Positions 23,905 to 35,400 of a DNA stretch of 40,857 nucleotides are shown here, one piece after another. Below the pieces are notes generated by a model, which did no database searches, was not told the origin of the DNA, and was given only the letters and a program-made list of their open reading frames with translations. The translations under genes were made by a program, and so were the position numbers. How positions within the stretch are numbered: the first letter of the stretch is position 1; every line of letters begins with the position of its first letter. The DNA is from a virus. The DNA is taken from positions 1 through 40,857 of IMG/VR virus record IMGVR_UViG_3300020109_000046, one strand, 5' to 3'.

Positions 23905-25521
23905 TCAAGCAACGAATGTACCGATGCTTCCCGCTGGTAGTCTTCTAACAACGTAGAAACTTCCTCTTTGAAGTGTAATACCGTTAGCGGAGGATGTTAC
24001 ACGAAGACGAATGTTTCCTGCTGTTGATGCGTTTGCTTGGAAGTATGCTCTAACTACATGGTAATGGTTGCCAATTGCCATTGATGCAGATGCTGGAAGA
24101 GCAAGAGATCCAGCTGCACCAGTATTAACGTGTAAACCAGCTGTTCCTGAAGTTAGTAAACCATTGCCACTCAATGCAGCATACTGCCAGTTCTGTGTAC
24201 TTACTAGTGTGTATGTGTGAGTACCAGCAGTTGTTGCGCGAGTCCAGTACATGTGATATTCAATCTCATAATAAGCACCAGCGAGAGTAGAATAGGCACT
24301 GTTTGCAGCATAAACATCAGTAATAGAAGTACCAGTAATAGAACTTTGGTTTGCTGTTACTTGGTAACGTGCTAGTGCTTCTACATATTTTTTACCGTTT
24401 GTGGTATCAGCATTTGTTAAGAAAAACTGAGTACCATTATATTCAAAAGCACCAGCTGTTGTAGTAGAAAGTTCTGAACCTGCAGTAAAATGAATAGGTG
24501 CTTTTGTTGTTGTACCAGCGAGGGGCTTTAAAGCATTTGATAAAACAATATCACCAGTGCCAGCAGCACCGATACGAAGATCTACGTTTGTTTCACCGAT
24601 TGATTGAATAAGAGGACCAGTAACTCCAGTTGCAGCGTTGGTGATCTTTACTTCGTTTACCGCGTCAGCAACAACGCCAAACTCAATCAACTCATTGCCA
24701 TTACTATCAGCAATAAAACCATCATTGACAAACCTAGGTGCTGTTAAAGTTTTATTTGTTAGTGTTTGTGTTCCATCAATAGAAACAATATCACCTGCGT
24801 TTGTTCCGCCAATAGTTTTTCCAAACACTGTAGTACCAGTGAGGACAGTAGTTGATCCGATGATTAATGACTTGCCAGATGCAAGAGCAATACTTTCGGT
24901 GCAGTCAAATCTCGTATCAGTATTATTGTATTTGATACTGATGCCAGTAGTACCTAGAGTAAAACCACCAGTATCTACTCCTGCAGAAGTTGTCAATCCA
25001 TCACCCAAAACAATCAAAGGATCGTTGAATGTGACTGTGGTTGAATCAATAGTAGTAGTAGTTCCAAGAACTTCTAGGTTACCTTTGATTTGAACCGTGC
25101 CAGTATCATCTCCAACAACAGCTGGGTCAATAACTAGAGTAGATGGACCATGAATCTGAACTCCATCTCCAAGAATGAGGGTACTGTTGACAGTACCGTT
25201 AATAGTAACAGTATCAGCAGTATCGCTACCGAGAATGACGTTTCCATTTGCATCCAGTGCTGTAAATGCACCAGTACCTCTGGTAGTAGCACCAACGGAA
25301 GCGTTATTAATCGTTCCACCAGAAATAGTCGGGGAGGTGAGCGTTTTATTTGTGAGTGTTTGTGTAGCGGTCCTACCTACCATCTCCTGCCCACCAGCAG
25401 TCACACCGTCGTGTACTACGACAACCTTTTTATCAGTATCAACGGTTACCTCAGCAAGAGCACCTGTGAAGGTGCTGTGCTGGGTTGTAGTACCCCTTCT
25501 AAATTGTACTTCTTTAGTCAT
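23905..25521 (-). CDS. Tail fibre with Mtd-N-like head and receptor-binding-like tail domain
   Basis: A 538-aa protein in three parts. Residues 1-50 (VQFRRGTTTQHSTFTGALAE and DTDKKVVVVHDGVTAGG) match the small N-terminal domain of major-tropism-determinant-like phage fibre proteins. A shaft follows with TLTNKTL repeats at about 57 and 250, glycine/threonine beta repeats and LEVLGTTTTIDSTTVTFNDP. The C-terminal about 190 residues start with APIHFTAGSELSTTTAGAFE and contain YYEIEYHMYWTRATTAGTH, a plan shared with the end of the 1773-aa protein. Presumably it contacts the host surface. A late promoter precedes it and its own terminator follows. Ribosome site AGGA. Confidence 0.82.
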   Translation of the reverse strand: MTKEVQFRRGTTTQHSTFTGALAEVTVDTDKKVVVVHDGVTAGGQEMVGRTATQTLTNKTLTSPTISGGTINNASVGATTRGTGAFTALDANGNVILGSDTADTVTINGTVNSTLILGDGVQIHGPSTLVIDPAVVGDDTGTVQIKGNLEVLGTTTTIDSTTVTFNDPLIVLGDGLTTSAGVDTGGFTLGTTGISIKYNNTDTRFDCTESIALASGKSLIIGSTTVLTGTTVFGKTIGGTNAGDIVSIDGTQTLTNKTLTAPRFVNDGFIADSNGNELIEFGVVADAVNEVKITNAATGVTGPLIQSIGETNVDLRIGAAGTGDIVLSNALKPLAGTTTKAPIHFTAGSELSTTTAGAFEYNGTQFFLTNADTTNGKKYVEALARYQVTANQSSITGTSITDVYAANSAYSTLAGAYYEIEYHMYWTRATTAGTHTYTLVSTQNWQYAALSGNGLLTSGTAGLHVNTGAAGSLALPASASMAIGNHYHVVRAYFQANASTAGNIRLRVTSSANGITLQRGSFYVVRRLPAGSIGTFVA

Positions 25522-25543
25522 TGTTTCCTATCTCTTTATTAGA

Positions 25544-25551
25544 TATTTATG
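25544..25551 (-). promoter_or_regulatory. Late promoter CATAAATA for the 538-aa fibre gene
   Basis: Minus-strand CATAAATA directly after the stop of the 2206-aa gene, 22 nt before the fibre ATG. The following bases can form a 5-bp stem (TATCT/AGATA) whose first arm overlaps the promoter and whose second arm abuts the AGGA ribosome site, a weaker echo of the gp13 arrangement. Confidence 0.7.
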
Positions 25552-25552
25552 A

Positions 25553-28500
25553 TTATGCTTGTGATTCAGACCAAGTGATCCTAGATGATAGGGAGAACGG
25601 TGAGTTAACAGTAATACCAGAAGTGTTCAATGGCGCGATAGCAACCGTTAGAACGTCAGGTCCGTCAGGGAATACACCATCTCCACCTAGGATTGAGTTA
25701 CCTAGTGATAGTAGGTTATCAATAGACTGATTGAATACGTTTGCCAACTTCTTACCGCTAGCTTCTGTAGATCCGCCAGTAGCACGGAAGGTAAACACAA
25801 TAGTACCACCAGTTACAGTATCATCATTAACGTGAGAAATAAACTGACACAGAGAAGGTCTACCGATGTTCTGCCAGTTATACTGGTTTAGAGAACCATT
25901 CAGAATCAAACGAATCTCAACGTCGTGCGTTGTGAGTAGACCTACAGTTTGTAAATCCAACTGCATTCGGTTGATAATATCACGGACACCAGTTAGACCA
26001 ACAAGACCACTATCAACAGAAGGCGCAAGACGAATCGAAAGTAGTGGAATCAATGGTGGGATTGGAGTATCAGTACCAACGGTATGCTGAACACTGCCAT
26101 AAGATGTTGAAGCAGGAATGAATCCAGTGGTTCCAGGTGGGTTGGTTGTTTGTGAAGCAGCATCAGCAGTGAAGAAGAAGTCAATAGATGCTTTACCGCT
26201 ACCAGCATTCAGAACACGATATACTCTTGCCTGACCACCAGCAGTTGCAGTTACTGAGTTAATGGCAGTTGCTTTGATTTGAGTACCGAACGAAATAGAT
26301 CCAATAGCAGCAAAACCAGAAGCGTCAGTGGTGAATCTATGAATCAGTTTATTGCCATAACCAGGAATGTTAGTAAGAGTTACTGCAAATCTGAAGTTAT
26401 GGCGGAAGAACTGAGCGGCGTTTCCTGTACTGGTGATATCAATAACACTACCACTTTTAGTTGCGGATAGTTGGAAGTCATTCGTTTGTGGTGAGATTAC
26501 AAAGTAGTACGCACCATTAGTTAATCCGTTAATGCCAGCACCACCACCGTTTTGATATTGAACCAACGAGTTTGCAGCAAATCCATGGTTTGCCAGAGTG
26601 ATTCTGTTTGTTACAACATTAACTGATGCAGTACCAATCGTTGTTGTGTTTGTAAACGTAGTTGGAATCGTACTTGTAGAACCATCAGTATTTACATATA
26701 AGTAGTTGCCAGTAGTATCACCGTTAGTTGTCGTTGAGCTACCAGAGAACGAAAGGAGTGAGGACGAACCAGTGAAGAGGTATGAACCGTCATCTTCATA
26801 CTTACCATCCATAGCAACCGTAGTACCCCAGTGTGCTAGTGAAGGAGCAAACTGTGGAGTTCCTGTGTTAACAATCTCATAACGAGCAGGTAAGTTACCA
26901 GAACGTAGATACGCTTCATACTCTTTGTTGTTGTGCTTGAACTCGTGAACATACTTAACATGACCATCTTGGTCCTTGAATCCAAAGCGAATCTTACCTG
27001 CACCGTACCAAGAGTAATCAATATAGGTCATCTGAATCCTGCCAATATCCAATACATAACCAGATGGACCTGTTCCATCACATTTATCAATACTAAACTC
27101 ATTTTGTGGAACTTTGACATCAATAGTTTTGGTAATAACTGCACGAGATGTAGTTACTCCCTTATATGAAGGCGAAACATACATTGTAGTATTAGATGCG
27201 ATACTAGTAATCTTGTATGATTGACCGCGAATAACAACATAGTCACCAGGAGAAAGTTGTTCTACGAAACGAGTTCCGTTTCCAATGATAACAGAGCTAT
27301 TCCTAGTTGCGTTGATTGTACCAGCAACCTGCTGAGTGCTGTTTCTTCTCACAGCATACAGAGTGGTTCCATCATACTCCCAGAACATACCATTTTGGAA
27401 GTCATTCATACCACAGCGAATAGCAGCACCATTCCAGTTTCTAACCTGTAGTTTGGGGAATCCGTTTGCAGATGCGTCATCTGGTTCTCCCGCCATCACA
27501 TAAGTAAATGTGGTACTAGAAAGAACAGATTGAACAGAAAAAGATCCATTGTAGTGATTCACACCAGAAGTAACTTCAGCTTCTTCAACAATAAATGTCT
27601 TAGTAGGAATAAGACCATGTGGAAGTAGAGTAGACACTGTAGCAACATTACCAGATGCAGTGATTGACTGAATCTCAATAGATGGATTGAAGTTAATCGC
27701 AAACTGACAGACAAGACCTTTACCTGACTGATAACGGAAGTATCTACGAGTCTGACGAACGATCTGAGAGTCAGCACCATAACCAGCATTGATTTCAACA
27801 CCACCGTCAAATGGTCTATGTAGACTGTAGCAACCAGGACGTACATACAGACCAGAAGGAATCAGATATGCTAGATTTGAAGAAGTTGTTGAAGCTGCTG
27901 TCGCAATCGTAAGTGATAAGTTGTCCTTGATTGCGATGATCTCTGATTGAAGAACTGATCCATTTCCTAGGTTGATTATGATGGTATCGCCAACACGGAA
28001 TGTGGAAAGGAATGTAGTTCCAGCACCAGTTATAGTTGAAAGACCACTTGATACAGCAACTGTTCCAGTTCCAACAACTTCGCCAACAACACTGAATGAT
28101 GTAAAAACGTGTGAAGTTCCAGAACCAGCATTAGTAATATCTCTGACGTTTCCAGCTAGTGCATCAACATAAGTATCCGCAAGTTTGAATGTATCTTTAT
28201 CAGTACGAATAACAAAATAAGTTGCATTATTTGTTAAACCGCCAATGCTTGTATTACCGTTATTGCTATACTCAACAGCAGTACCAGTAGCAAAACGGTG
28301 GTTTGTGATTGTGAACAGGTCAGTAGTTGTGTTAAGCTGAGTTGTTGGGTTTACGCTTCGTTGAATCTTTGGAACTTGCGACGATACAGAGAAGCTATAT
28401 TCAGTTGGAGAAATAACATTGCTAATATCATATGCACCATCAAATGAACCAGCAGTCTGAACATTAAAGGACTGTGTTCCTGTACCAGCAGATGATAAGT

Positions 28501-31500
28501 TAACTCTTACGCCATTTGGTTCTGAAGCAAGAGTAAATCTATCAAGTCCAATAACTTCTTTGACATAATATGTCTGTAAGTCAGTAAGACCGCCAATCGT
28601 TGTGTTACCTCCATCATCATAGACAAGTTCTGTTCCAGGAGTTAATCCGTGGTTTACTTTCAAAATAGTATCGGCAGTTGAATTGGAAACAGTTTCAGTG
28701 AAGACATGAGCAGAACCAGAACCAAAACTTTCCAAATCTATACGCGAACCAGCTGCAGTCTGCTTAAGACCAAACTTCAATGGCGTACTAAGCTCAACAA
28801 AATATCCTTTTGTTGCCGTTCCGAAAGCAGTTGCTGATCCTGGGTTTGCTGTGCTGTTAACAGTGAATGAAGTACTTCCGTTTGTGCTAGCAATCGTCCA
28901 ACTACCGTTATAAGCAGAAGGAGTTACATTATTGATTACAACACCATCTCCTGCAGCCCATGTAGTTGAAGATGTAGTTACTGTAAATGTAGTAGAATTT
29001 GATGTAATAGCAGAGACTGATATTGCAGCATTCTGAGTTAGACCAGCAATACTTGTTCCCCCACCATTTGAATAGGTAACGATGTCGTTATCTGAGAATC
29101 CGTGTGCAGATGGGAAGTTGATAAGGTTTCTTCCAGTATATTCTTGGTATGGTAAGAATGCATGAATACCCTTAGTCTGAGCAAACACATGAGTGTTTGC
29201 TGCAGTAGCGCCAAAGTTAGTGAGATTAATCTTAACGCCACCTGAAGTTGTAGATAGTGAATATCTGTTTACATCGTAGACTCTTGCGTAATAATCTGTG
29301 CCAGATGTTAAACCACTGATAGCAGTAGAACCGTGGGAATCATAACGTACTACATCATTATTTGAATATCCGTGATTAGGTTGGAAGATAGACCAAGCGG
29401 TTTCTAATGAACGATAAGGAACTAGAAGGTGAATCTGTTGACCAGTAGAAAATGAGTACGCAGCAGAGAAATTGAATGCTGTACCACCTCTTGTAGTAGA
29501 AAGAGTCATTGTGGTTGCAGATGGATATGATCTACTGAAGAAAGTATTTGTAAGACTAATATTTTGACCCGTAATAACTCCAGTACCAAATCCAGCACCA
29601 GCAGCAGCACTGATCGTATAAGTACCAGCACCACCAGTACCAGTTCCAAATGCAGTGATAAATGCGCCGTTTGGAATACCAGGACCAGCAACTGCCGAAC
29701 CAATTTCAAGTGATCCTGTAATAGCAGTTGGTGAGGCAGAAACGGTAATAGTAGCACTGGCATTAGTTGTGGCAACAGTACCAATAAATGTGCTACCATT
29801 AGTAGTCCATTCAGATGCTGCCCATGAGTTACCAGAAGAACCAACGCCACTAATAGCACTTTGGAAAACGTTTCCTGCTGAAGAAAGGTTGTTTAGAGCA
29901 GGACCATTGAAGTATACAAACTTTTGGTCAGTTGTTCCATTGATCGCAAAACCTCTACCAGCATTGTTATTATTGACATCAGCAGCTTGCATGGTAATCG
30001 TTGCACTGTTATTAGCAACGGTGCTGATTACCATACCAGCAATCAGCAAGAATCCAGGACCAGAAAATCCTGTTAGAGTCTGTGCTGTAGTGCTGTTTTG
30101 TGCCAGTACTAGAGCTGGAGTAGATGCTGAAGCTCCAGAAGGACCAGTTGTTCTGATAGCATATGCTCTACCACCAATCAAACCAGAAGGAAGAGTTGTT
30201 CCAGGAAGAGGAATAACAGCAACACCTTGAGCATCTGTGAATGGTTGTGTGTTTGCACCAAAGTTAATCAAGTTACCCGAGATCATATTCGGAGTAACAA
30301 GAGCAATACCACTAGAACCAGTAGTATCATATGTTTCTCCTTTGCGCGATGTAGCTCCAAGTGGAGTTACTGCTAGTGAGTCTACGGAATATTGTAGGTT
30401 ACCTGTAATCGTTGTTGCGGCGGAAACAGTCTGTGAAGCACTTACGGTATAAGTTCCAATACCACCAGTACCAGTACCAAGGGCAGTGATTCTAGTACCA
30501 ACAGTTACACCAGTACCAGAAATAACACTGCCGATTCTTAAACGACCATCAGTTACAGCTGAAATGGTTAAAGTAGTGGTAGAAATAGTACCAGTTCCAC
30601 TGAAAGAACCTGCTTCTTTTCTTAGTGAGTTTAAGGCAAGAAGTGGTCCTTCTGTAATATTGTATGTGCCAGTTGACGCAGTATTTGTGGTCCAATCAAC
30701 AGTAGAACCAGCAGTAATAAAATATGTACTAGATAAGTTTGCTGTGTCAGCAGTATACCATTCCCCAATAGTTCCAACTGCATCGGCAGGACCAGATACA
30801 GAAGAAGCGCCTGAGTAAGAAGTTGATTGAATAAGAGATGGGGATTGATCACCTCTATAGTAAACAAATTTTTGTGTTGCTGCCCACCCAGGAGACTCGT
30901 AGAACTTAAAGTTATCTGTTGAAGGATTAATAGATCTTACGCCATATGCCTTGACAATAAGGAACTGACCAGAACCTACACTAGTAATATCAACTGCTGA
31001 CGTTGAACCCCAATATCTTGTTAGGTAGAAAACGTTTGCATCAACAGTTCTGAGAACATATGCTCTACCACCAGTTAATCCGTCAGGGATTGAAGCACCA
31101 GCAGCAGGGAAAATAACTACAGCTGTATCATCAGTAAATCCGTGAGCATTTAATGTGATATTATTTGTTGAAATATCAATAGAATCGTTAGTAATAGTTC
31201 TGCTATTTGCGATACCAGAAACACCTTGCTTATCCCAAATAGTTACATTATATCCATCTAAAGTTCCAGCGGACTGAGTTCCAGTTGGATCGAATGTTGC
31301 GGTGCTTGTTAAAGTATCGGCAACATCTACTAAAGTAGAATCAAACGAAATGTTTGTAAGAGCAATCGTATTAGTTAGATAAAATGAAGCACCAGAAACA
31401 AACCCAGATGGGAATGGGGTTTCAATCGTAATCGTTGATGGGGTTGCAGCATCTGTAATGATTTTTTTATATGATACTGATGCACTCTGATAAAACTGCC

Positions 31501-32173
31501 CAGGAACAATAGTAGTATAACTACCAAAAACAGATCCAGTAAAAGTTGCTTCTTCTCTAGCGATAAAAGTGAATCTATCGGAGTCTAATACCGATCTAAT
31601 AATATAACTACCTTCAAGTGTAGTTACACTAAGACCACGGACATCAATGGGAGTTCCTGTCGAGAGACCATGAGAAGGTGCAGTTACAATCAATGTATCA
31701 TTATCTGCAGTTACGGTTACGTTTGTAACCGCAAGAGGAGTATCTCCACTTCTGCTGAAAAACGATGGGATATTATTGAGCATCTCAAGAGTTTCCCACT
31801 TAGTTGACTGAAGACCATATTCAAAGTCAGTATCAATCAAAGTCTGAGCTTCTGAGATTCTAAACTTAGATACTGGGTCAGTATATGCCTCGTCTGGTTC
31901 AAACTTAACTGCATCCTCTTCAATGAAGATTTGAAGACTATCCGTAGCACTCATTTCAGAACAATTTTTTGCCAAGACAAGAGTTGTCTGTTCGGTAACA
32001 GAATCAAATGTTACGGAACTCGCACCTAAGGTTGGTTCTGCAAAGTTGTAAATGAGAATATTTTCTGATACATTAGTAATCAGAAGTAATCTTCTTAGAT
32101 GAATATTGCCATCAATAACTACCGTATTAGTTGATGGGGAAAAGGTGTAACTATGTACTAAGCGTTTTGCCAT
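25553..32173 (-). CDS. Giant modular tail/baseplate-associated structural protein
   Basis: A 2206-aa protein. The N-terminal about 150 residues ([20 protein letters not shown] to [20 protein letters not shown] and [19 protein letters not shown]) resemble an attachment region seen in cyanophage baseplate or fibre proteins. The body is built from at least six modules of about 65 aa (HGFxxxDxVxYxxxGGxxIxGLT...YYVxxxxxxxFxL), two GSxxxGxGVxxGTxIxxxGTGTGG modules, and a conserved core with [20 protein letters not shown], then [20 protein letters not shown] and [18 protein letters not shown]. The C terminus includes [20 protein letters not shown] and [20 protein letters not shown]. It might be the cyanophage counterpart of a baseplate protein such as gp10 or gp7, but I cannot decide, so no symbol is given. 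Ribosome site is a GAGAG. Confidence 0.82.
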   Translation of the reverse strand: MAKRLVHSYTFSPSTNTVVIDGNIHLRRLLLITNVSENILIYNFAEPTLGASSVTFDSVTEQTTLVLAKNCSEMSATDSLQIFIEEDAVKFEPDEAYTDPVSKFRISEAQTLIDTDFEYGLQSTKWETLEMLNNIPSFFSRSGDTPLAVTNVTVTADNDTLIVTAPSHGLSTGTPIDVRGLSVTTLEGSYIIRSVLDSDRFTFIAREEATFTGSVFGSYTTIVPGQFYQSASVSYKKIITDAATPSTITIETPFPSGFVSGASFYLTNTIALTNISFDSTLVDVADTLTSTATFDPTGTQSAGTLDGYNVTIWDKQGVSGIANSRTITNDSIDISTNNITLNAHGFTDDTAVVIFPAAGASIPDGLTGGRAYVLRTVDANVFYLTRYWGSTSAVDITSVGSGQFLIVKAYGVRSINPSTDNFKFYESPGWAATQKFVYYRGDQSPSLIQSTSYSGASSVSGPADAVGTIGEWYTADTANLSSTYFITAGSTVDWTTNTASTGTYNITEGPLLALNSLRKEAGSFSGTGTISTTTLTISAVTDGRLRIGSVISGTGVTVGTRITALGTGTGGIGTYTVSASQTVSAATTITGNLQYSVDSLAVTPLGATSRKGETYDTTGSSGIALVTPNMISGNLINFGANTQPFTDAQGVAVIPLPGTTLPSGLIGGRAYAIRTTGPSGASASTPALVLAQNSTTAQTLTGFSGPGFLLIAGMVISTVANNSATITMQAADVNNNNAGRGFAINGTTDQKFVYFNGPALNNLSSAGNVFQSAISGVGSSGNSWAASEWTTNGSTFIGTVATTNASATITVSASPTAITGSLEIGSAVAGPGIPNGAFITAFGTGTGGAGTYTISAAAGAGFGTGVITGQNISLTNTFFSRSYPSATTMTLSTTRGGTAFNFSAAYSFSTGQQIHLLVPYRSLETAWSIFQPNHGYSNNDVVRYDSHGSTAISGLTSGTDYYARVYDVNRYSLSTTSGGVKINLTNFGATAANTHVFAQTKGIHAFLPYQEYTGRNLINFPSAHGFSDNDIVTYSNGGGTSIAGLTQNAAISVSAITSNSTTFTVTTSSTTWAAGDGVVINNVTPSAYNGSWTIASTNGSTSFTVNSTANPGSATAFGTATKGYFVELSTPLKFGLKQTAAGSRIDLESFGSGSAHVFTETVSNSTADTILKVNHGLTPGTELVYDDGGNTTIGGLTDLQTYYVKEVIGLDRFTLASEPNGVRVNLSSAGTGTQSFNVQTAGSFDGAYDISNVISPTEYSFSVSSQVPKIQRSVNPTTQLNTTTDLFTITNHRFATGTAVEYSNNGNTSIGGLTNNATYFVIRTDKDTFKLADTYVDALAGNVRDITNAGSGTSHVFTSFSVVGEVVGTGTVAVSSGLSTITGAGTTFLSTFRVGDTIIINLGNGSVLQSEIIAIKDNLSLTIATAASTTSSNLAYLIPSGLYVRPGCYSLHRPFDGGVEINAGYGADSQIVRQTRRYFRYQSGKGLVCQFAINFNPSIEIQSITASGNVATVSTLLPHGLIPTKTFIVEEAEVTSGVNHYNGSFSVQSVLSSTTFTYVMAGEPDDASANGFPKLQVRNWNGAAIRCGMNDFQNGMFWEYDGTTLYAVRRNSTQQVAGTINATRNSSVIIGNGTRFVEQLSPGDYVVIRGQSYKITSIASNTTMYVSPSYKGVTTSRAVITKTIDVKVPQNEFSIDKCDGTGPSGYVLDIGRIQMTYIDYSWYGAGKIRFGFKDQDGHVKYVHEFKHNNKEYEAYLRSGNLPARYEIVNTGTPQFAPSLAHWGTTVAMDGKYEDDGSYLFTGSSSLLSFSGSSTTTNGDTTGNYLYVNTDGSTSTIPTTFTNTTTIGTASVNVVTNRITLANHGFAANSLVQYQNGGGAGINGLTNGAYYFVISPQTNDFQLSATKSGSVIDITSTGNAAQFFRHNFRFAVTLTNIPGYGNKLIHRFTTDASGFAAIGSISFGTQIKATAINSVTATAGGQARVYRVLNAGSGKASIDFFFTADAASQTTNPPGTTGFIPASTSYGSVQHTVGTDTPIPPLIPLLSIRLAPSVDSGLVGLTGVRDIINRMQLDLQTVGLLTTHDVEIRLILNGSLNQYNWQNIGRPSLCQFISHVNDDTVTGGTIVFTFRATGGSTEASGKKLANVFNQSIDNLLSLGNSILGGDGVFPDGPDVLTVAIAPLNTSGITVNSPFSLSSRITWSESQA

Positions 32174-32202
32174 TTTTTTATGTCTCTCTTAATATTACTA
32201 GA

Positions 32203-32391
32203 TTAACCACCTAGGGCGATTGATAGGGCTACTGCTGTGCTCTGTTTGGCAACTTCAAATCCACCTTGAGTTGTACCATCATGCATGATTACTGATTTTT
32301 TATCAGTATCAAATGTAATTTCCGCTTCAGCACCAGTAAATACATTATGTTCAGCGGTCGTTCCTCTTCTTAGTTTGACTCTGGTAGTCAT
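32203..32391 (-). CDS. Stand-alone Mtd-N-like domain, fibre fragment or adaptor
   Basis: A complete 62-aa ORF that is almost only the N-terminal domain of the fibre at 23905-25521: VKLRRGTTAEHNVFTGAEAE and DTDKKSVIMHDGTTQGG align with residues 4-45 of that protein without gaps. After it come only 16 residues, ending AVALSIALGG. It has its own late promoter (32422-32429) and an AGGG ribosome site, and lies between two giant structural genes. It could be a remnant of a fibre gene after recombination, or a small cap or adaptor that mimics the fibre attachment domain. Confidence 0.78.
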   Translation of the reverse strand: MTTRVKLRRGTTAEHNVFTGAEAEITFDTDKKSVIMHDGTTQGGFEVAKQSTAVALSIALGG

Positions 32392-32421
32392 GGAATTCCC
32401 TATCCGAATGCTTTCTTTTCT

Positions 32422-32429
32422 TATTTATA
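32422..32429 (-). promoter_or_regulatory. Late promoter TATAAATA for the 62-aa and 2206-aa genes
   Basis: Exact minus-strand TATAAATA in the gap between the giant repeat gene and the 62-aa gene, 30 nt before the ATG. Confidence 0.78.
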
Positions 32430-32432
32430 AGA

Positions 32433-35400
32433 TTAGATAATGGAGACGTAAGTTCTGGGTGGGCGATATGGATTATTGACAGTTGCACTTGAACCAGAAA
32501 TAACAAATGCTGTTGTTTGTGTGTCTGGATTTCTACTAATAGATTCTGCCACACCATTAAATGTGAATAATGTTCCGTTCCCGAGAACAATATTTGTCTT
32601 GGTGGTAACTGCAGAACCACTAATAGTTGCAAAAATATTACTGTCAACAACATTTGTGGTTGCTTCTGCCGAACCTCCAACACCAAATAGAGAACCAGAA
32701 GCAACAAATACTTCACTAATAGATTCTACACTAGCACCTGATATAGTAGCTGTTCCTCTACCTCTATATCCACTAGGCACATATTCTTCGTTTGCAGTTC
32801 CAGATAGTTGGATATCCGTCTCACCTAAGTAAATATTTGTGGAAGAAATATCAGAAATACCATTAAATGTTAGTGAACCACTTCCCTCATACGATTCAGT
32901 ATTTCTTTCTTCAATAAATCCAGTAATTGAAATATCAGTAAATCCTTCATATGATTCTGTATTTCTTTCAACTGCTGCTCCATTATAAGCAAACAGAACA
33001 ATACTTTCTGGTGGATTTACGCCTATAGATTCTGAAGCACCGTAGAATGTAAACAGAGATCCAGAAGCAATAACAATATTTGTTTCTGAAACATTTACAG
33101 AACCAGATGTAGTTAAAGTTCCAGCACCTACATATGATTCTGTATTCTTTTCTGTTGAAGAAACATCAATATTGATATTTCCAACACCACTATAAGACTC
33201 GGTGTTTTTCTCTGTAGCCGCGCCAGTGTATGTAAATAACTGAGTGTTCTCTGGTGGGTTAGCACCAAAGACTTCTGCTGCACCAGATACACTGGAAAGT
33301 GATCCAAAACCAGTATATATTCTTGAAGATGATTCATCAGAATCGATCTCAACATAGATTATTTCTTCGCCATAGTATACTTCAGTATTTCTTTCTGTTG
33401 CAGCGCCAACAAAGTTATAGAGAACAGTATCTTCGGGTGGATTGACACCAAAGGATTCTGCTGCTCCGTTTATTGCAAATACAGAACCAGAACCAAAATA
33501 TGATTTGAATATTGGAGCATATACATCACCAGAAGCAGTTAGTGTTCCACTACCATCATATGTTTCTGTATTTCTTTCATGAGAGAATCCAGTGATTTCA
33601 AATAGTTGTGTATTTTCTGGTGTTTGAGCAGAGAAACTTTCGGCAGCGAAACCAACAAATGTAAACAGAACAGTATTTTCTTCTGGATTTACAGTTATAC
33701 TTTCTGCCGCTCCAGTATAGGAGAATAGTTGACCGATACCAACATAAGACTCGGTGTTCTTCTCAACTGCTGTGCCAGTTACAGTTGCTTCACCAGTTGC
33801 GAAGTGTGCTTCTGTATTTCTCTCAACTGCAAAGCCAAGAATAGTGAAGAGAGAAGTATCTTCTGGTGAGTTAGCACCAAACGACTCGGCAGAACCAGAT
33901 GTAGTAAATAGATTTCCAGATGCAATATATACTGGTGCAAAAGATTCGAGTCCAACGCCAGATGCAGTGAAAGTGCCAGTACCGTTGTATACTTCAGTGT
34001 TTTTCTCAACTGCAGTTCCTGCGACAGTTGTAGTTCCAGTACCGAAGTGTGCTTCGGTATTTCTCTCAACAGAGAATCCAGTGATTTTGAAGAGTTGAGT
34101 ATTCTCTGGGGTTTGAGCAATGAATCTTTCTGTGCCAGCACCAGCGAATGTAAAGAGAACAGTATTCTCTGGTTTCTGAGCACTGTATGCTTCTGCAGCA
34201 CCAGATAAAGCGTTGAGAATACCAGTTCCGACATAGGATTCTGTATTCTTCTCAACTGCAGTTCCTGTAAGAGTCTCGGTGCCAGTGCCAACATAAGACT
34301 CAGTGTTTCTTTCAACTGCAGCTCCAGCATAAGTGAAGAGAACAATATTCTCTGGTGGGTTAGCACCAAAGACTTCAGCCGCACCAGATGTAGTGAATAG
34401 ATTACCAGAACCATTGAATATTTCGGTGTTCTTCTCAACTGCTGCACCGCCGAGAGTCTCAGTACCAACACCAACGTAGGACTCAGTGTTCTTCTCAATC
34501 TTAGTTCCACTGAGAGTCGTTGTGCCAGTTCCAACCCACTTCTCGGTGTTCTTCTCAACGCCAGCGCCAACGAATGTGTAGAGAACTGTACCTTTTTCTG
34601 GGTTGACGGTAAAGCTTTCTGCAAGACCATTGAACGAGAATAGTTCTCCAGTACCAAGGAATGCTTCGGTATTCTTCTCAATACCAACACCAGTAGCAGT
34701 TGCAGTGCCAGTACCAACGTAAGACTCGGTATTTCTTTCAACCGAAGATACCGAAACAACGTACTTTCCATCACCAGAAACAACAGCAGTGTAAACCGTG
34801 ATGAATTTAGTTTCAGCAACTCCATCAAACGAAGCAGAAACTACAGTTCCGATGTATACCTCAGTGTTCTTCTCAACACCAGCTCCAGTGAGAGCAGTGG
34901 AACCAGTGCCGACAAATACCTCAGTGTTCTTCTCAATACCAGCTCCAGTGAGAGCAGTAGATCCAACGCCAACGTAAGACTCTGTGTTCTTCTCTGTGAT
35001 AGAACCAGTTACAGCAAATAGTTGTGTGCCTTCTGGTGGGTTGAAACGAACTCTTTCTGCAGATCCACCAACAGTGAACAGAGAACCGACGCCAATATAA
35101 ACTTTTGTGTTATTCGCTAATCCAACGCCACTTAGAGTTGAAGTTCCCGTACCAACATATACTTCAGTGTTCTTCTCAACGGAAGTGATGTCAATAGATA
35201 CAGATCCAATACCGACATAATCCTCAGTGTTCTTCTCAACAGAAGTAACGTTGATGCTGAACTGAGCAAAGTCTTCTGGTGGATTAGCAGTGAACTTCTC
35301 AACTGAATATCCAGCGATATTAAAGATCTGAGTTGATGGTGGTACATCAACAATGAATGCCTCAGCAGCACCAGATGTAGTGAATAGATTACCAGAACCA

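Noticed and set aside
25521-25544. Second gp13-like RBS-clamp hairpin at the 538-aa fibre gene
   Set aside because: The stem is only 5 bp and AT-rich; mentioned with the promoter but too weak for a separate claim.
29655-30230. 191-aa plus-strand ORF
   Set aside because: Antisense to the 2206-aa gene, with no ribosome site or recognisable domain; openness follows from the Thr/Gly-rich codons opposite.
33779-34828. Leucine-rich 349-aa minus ORF and similar Leu/Arg-rich ORFs at 35132-35782, 36533-37246, 38564-39223
   Set aside because: They are out-of-frame readings of the repeat gene; the repeat keeps them open, giving low-complexity Leu/Arg sequence.
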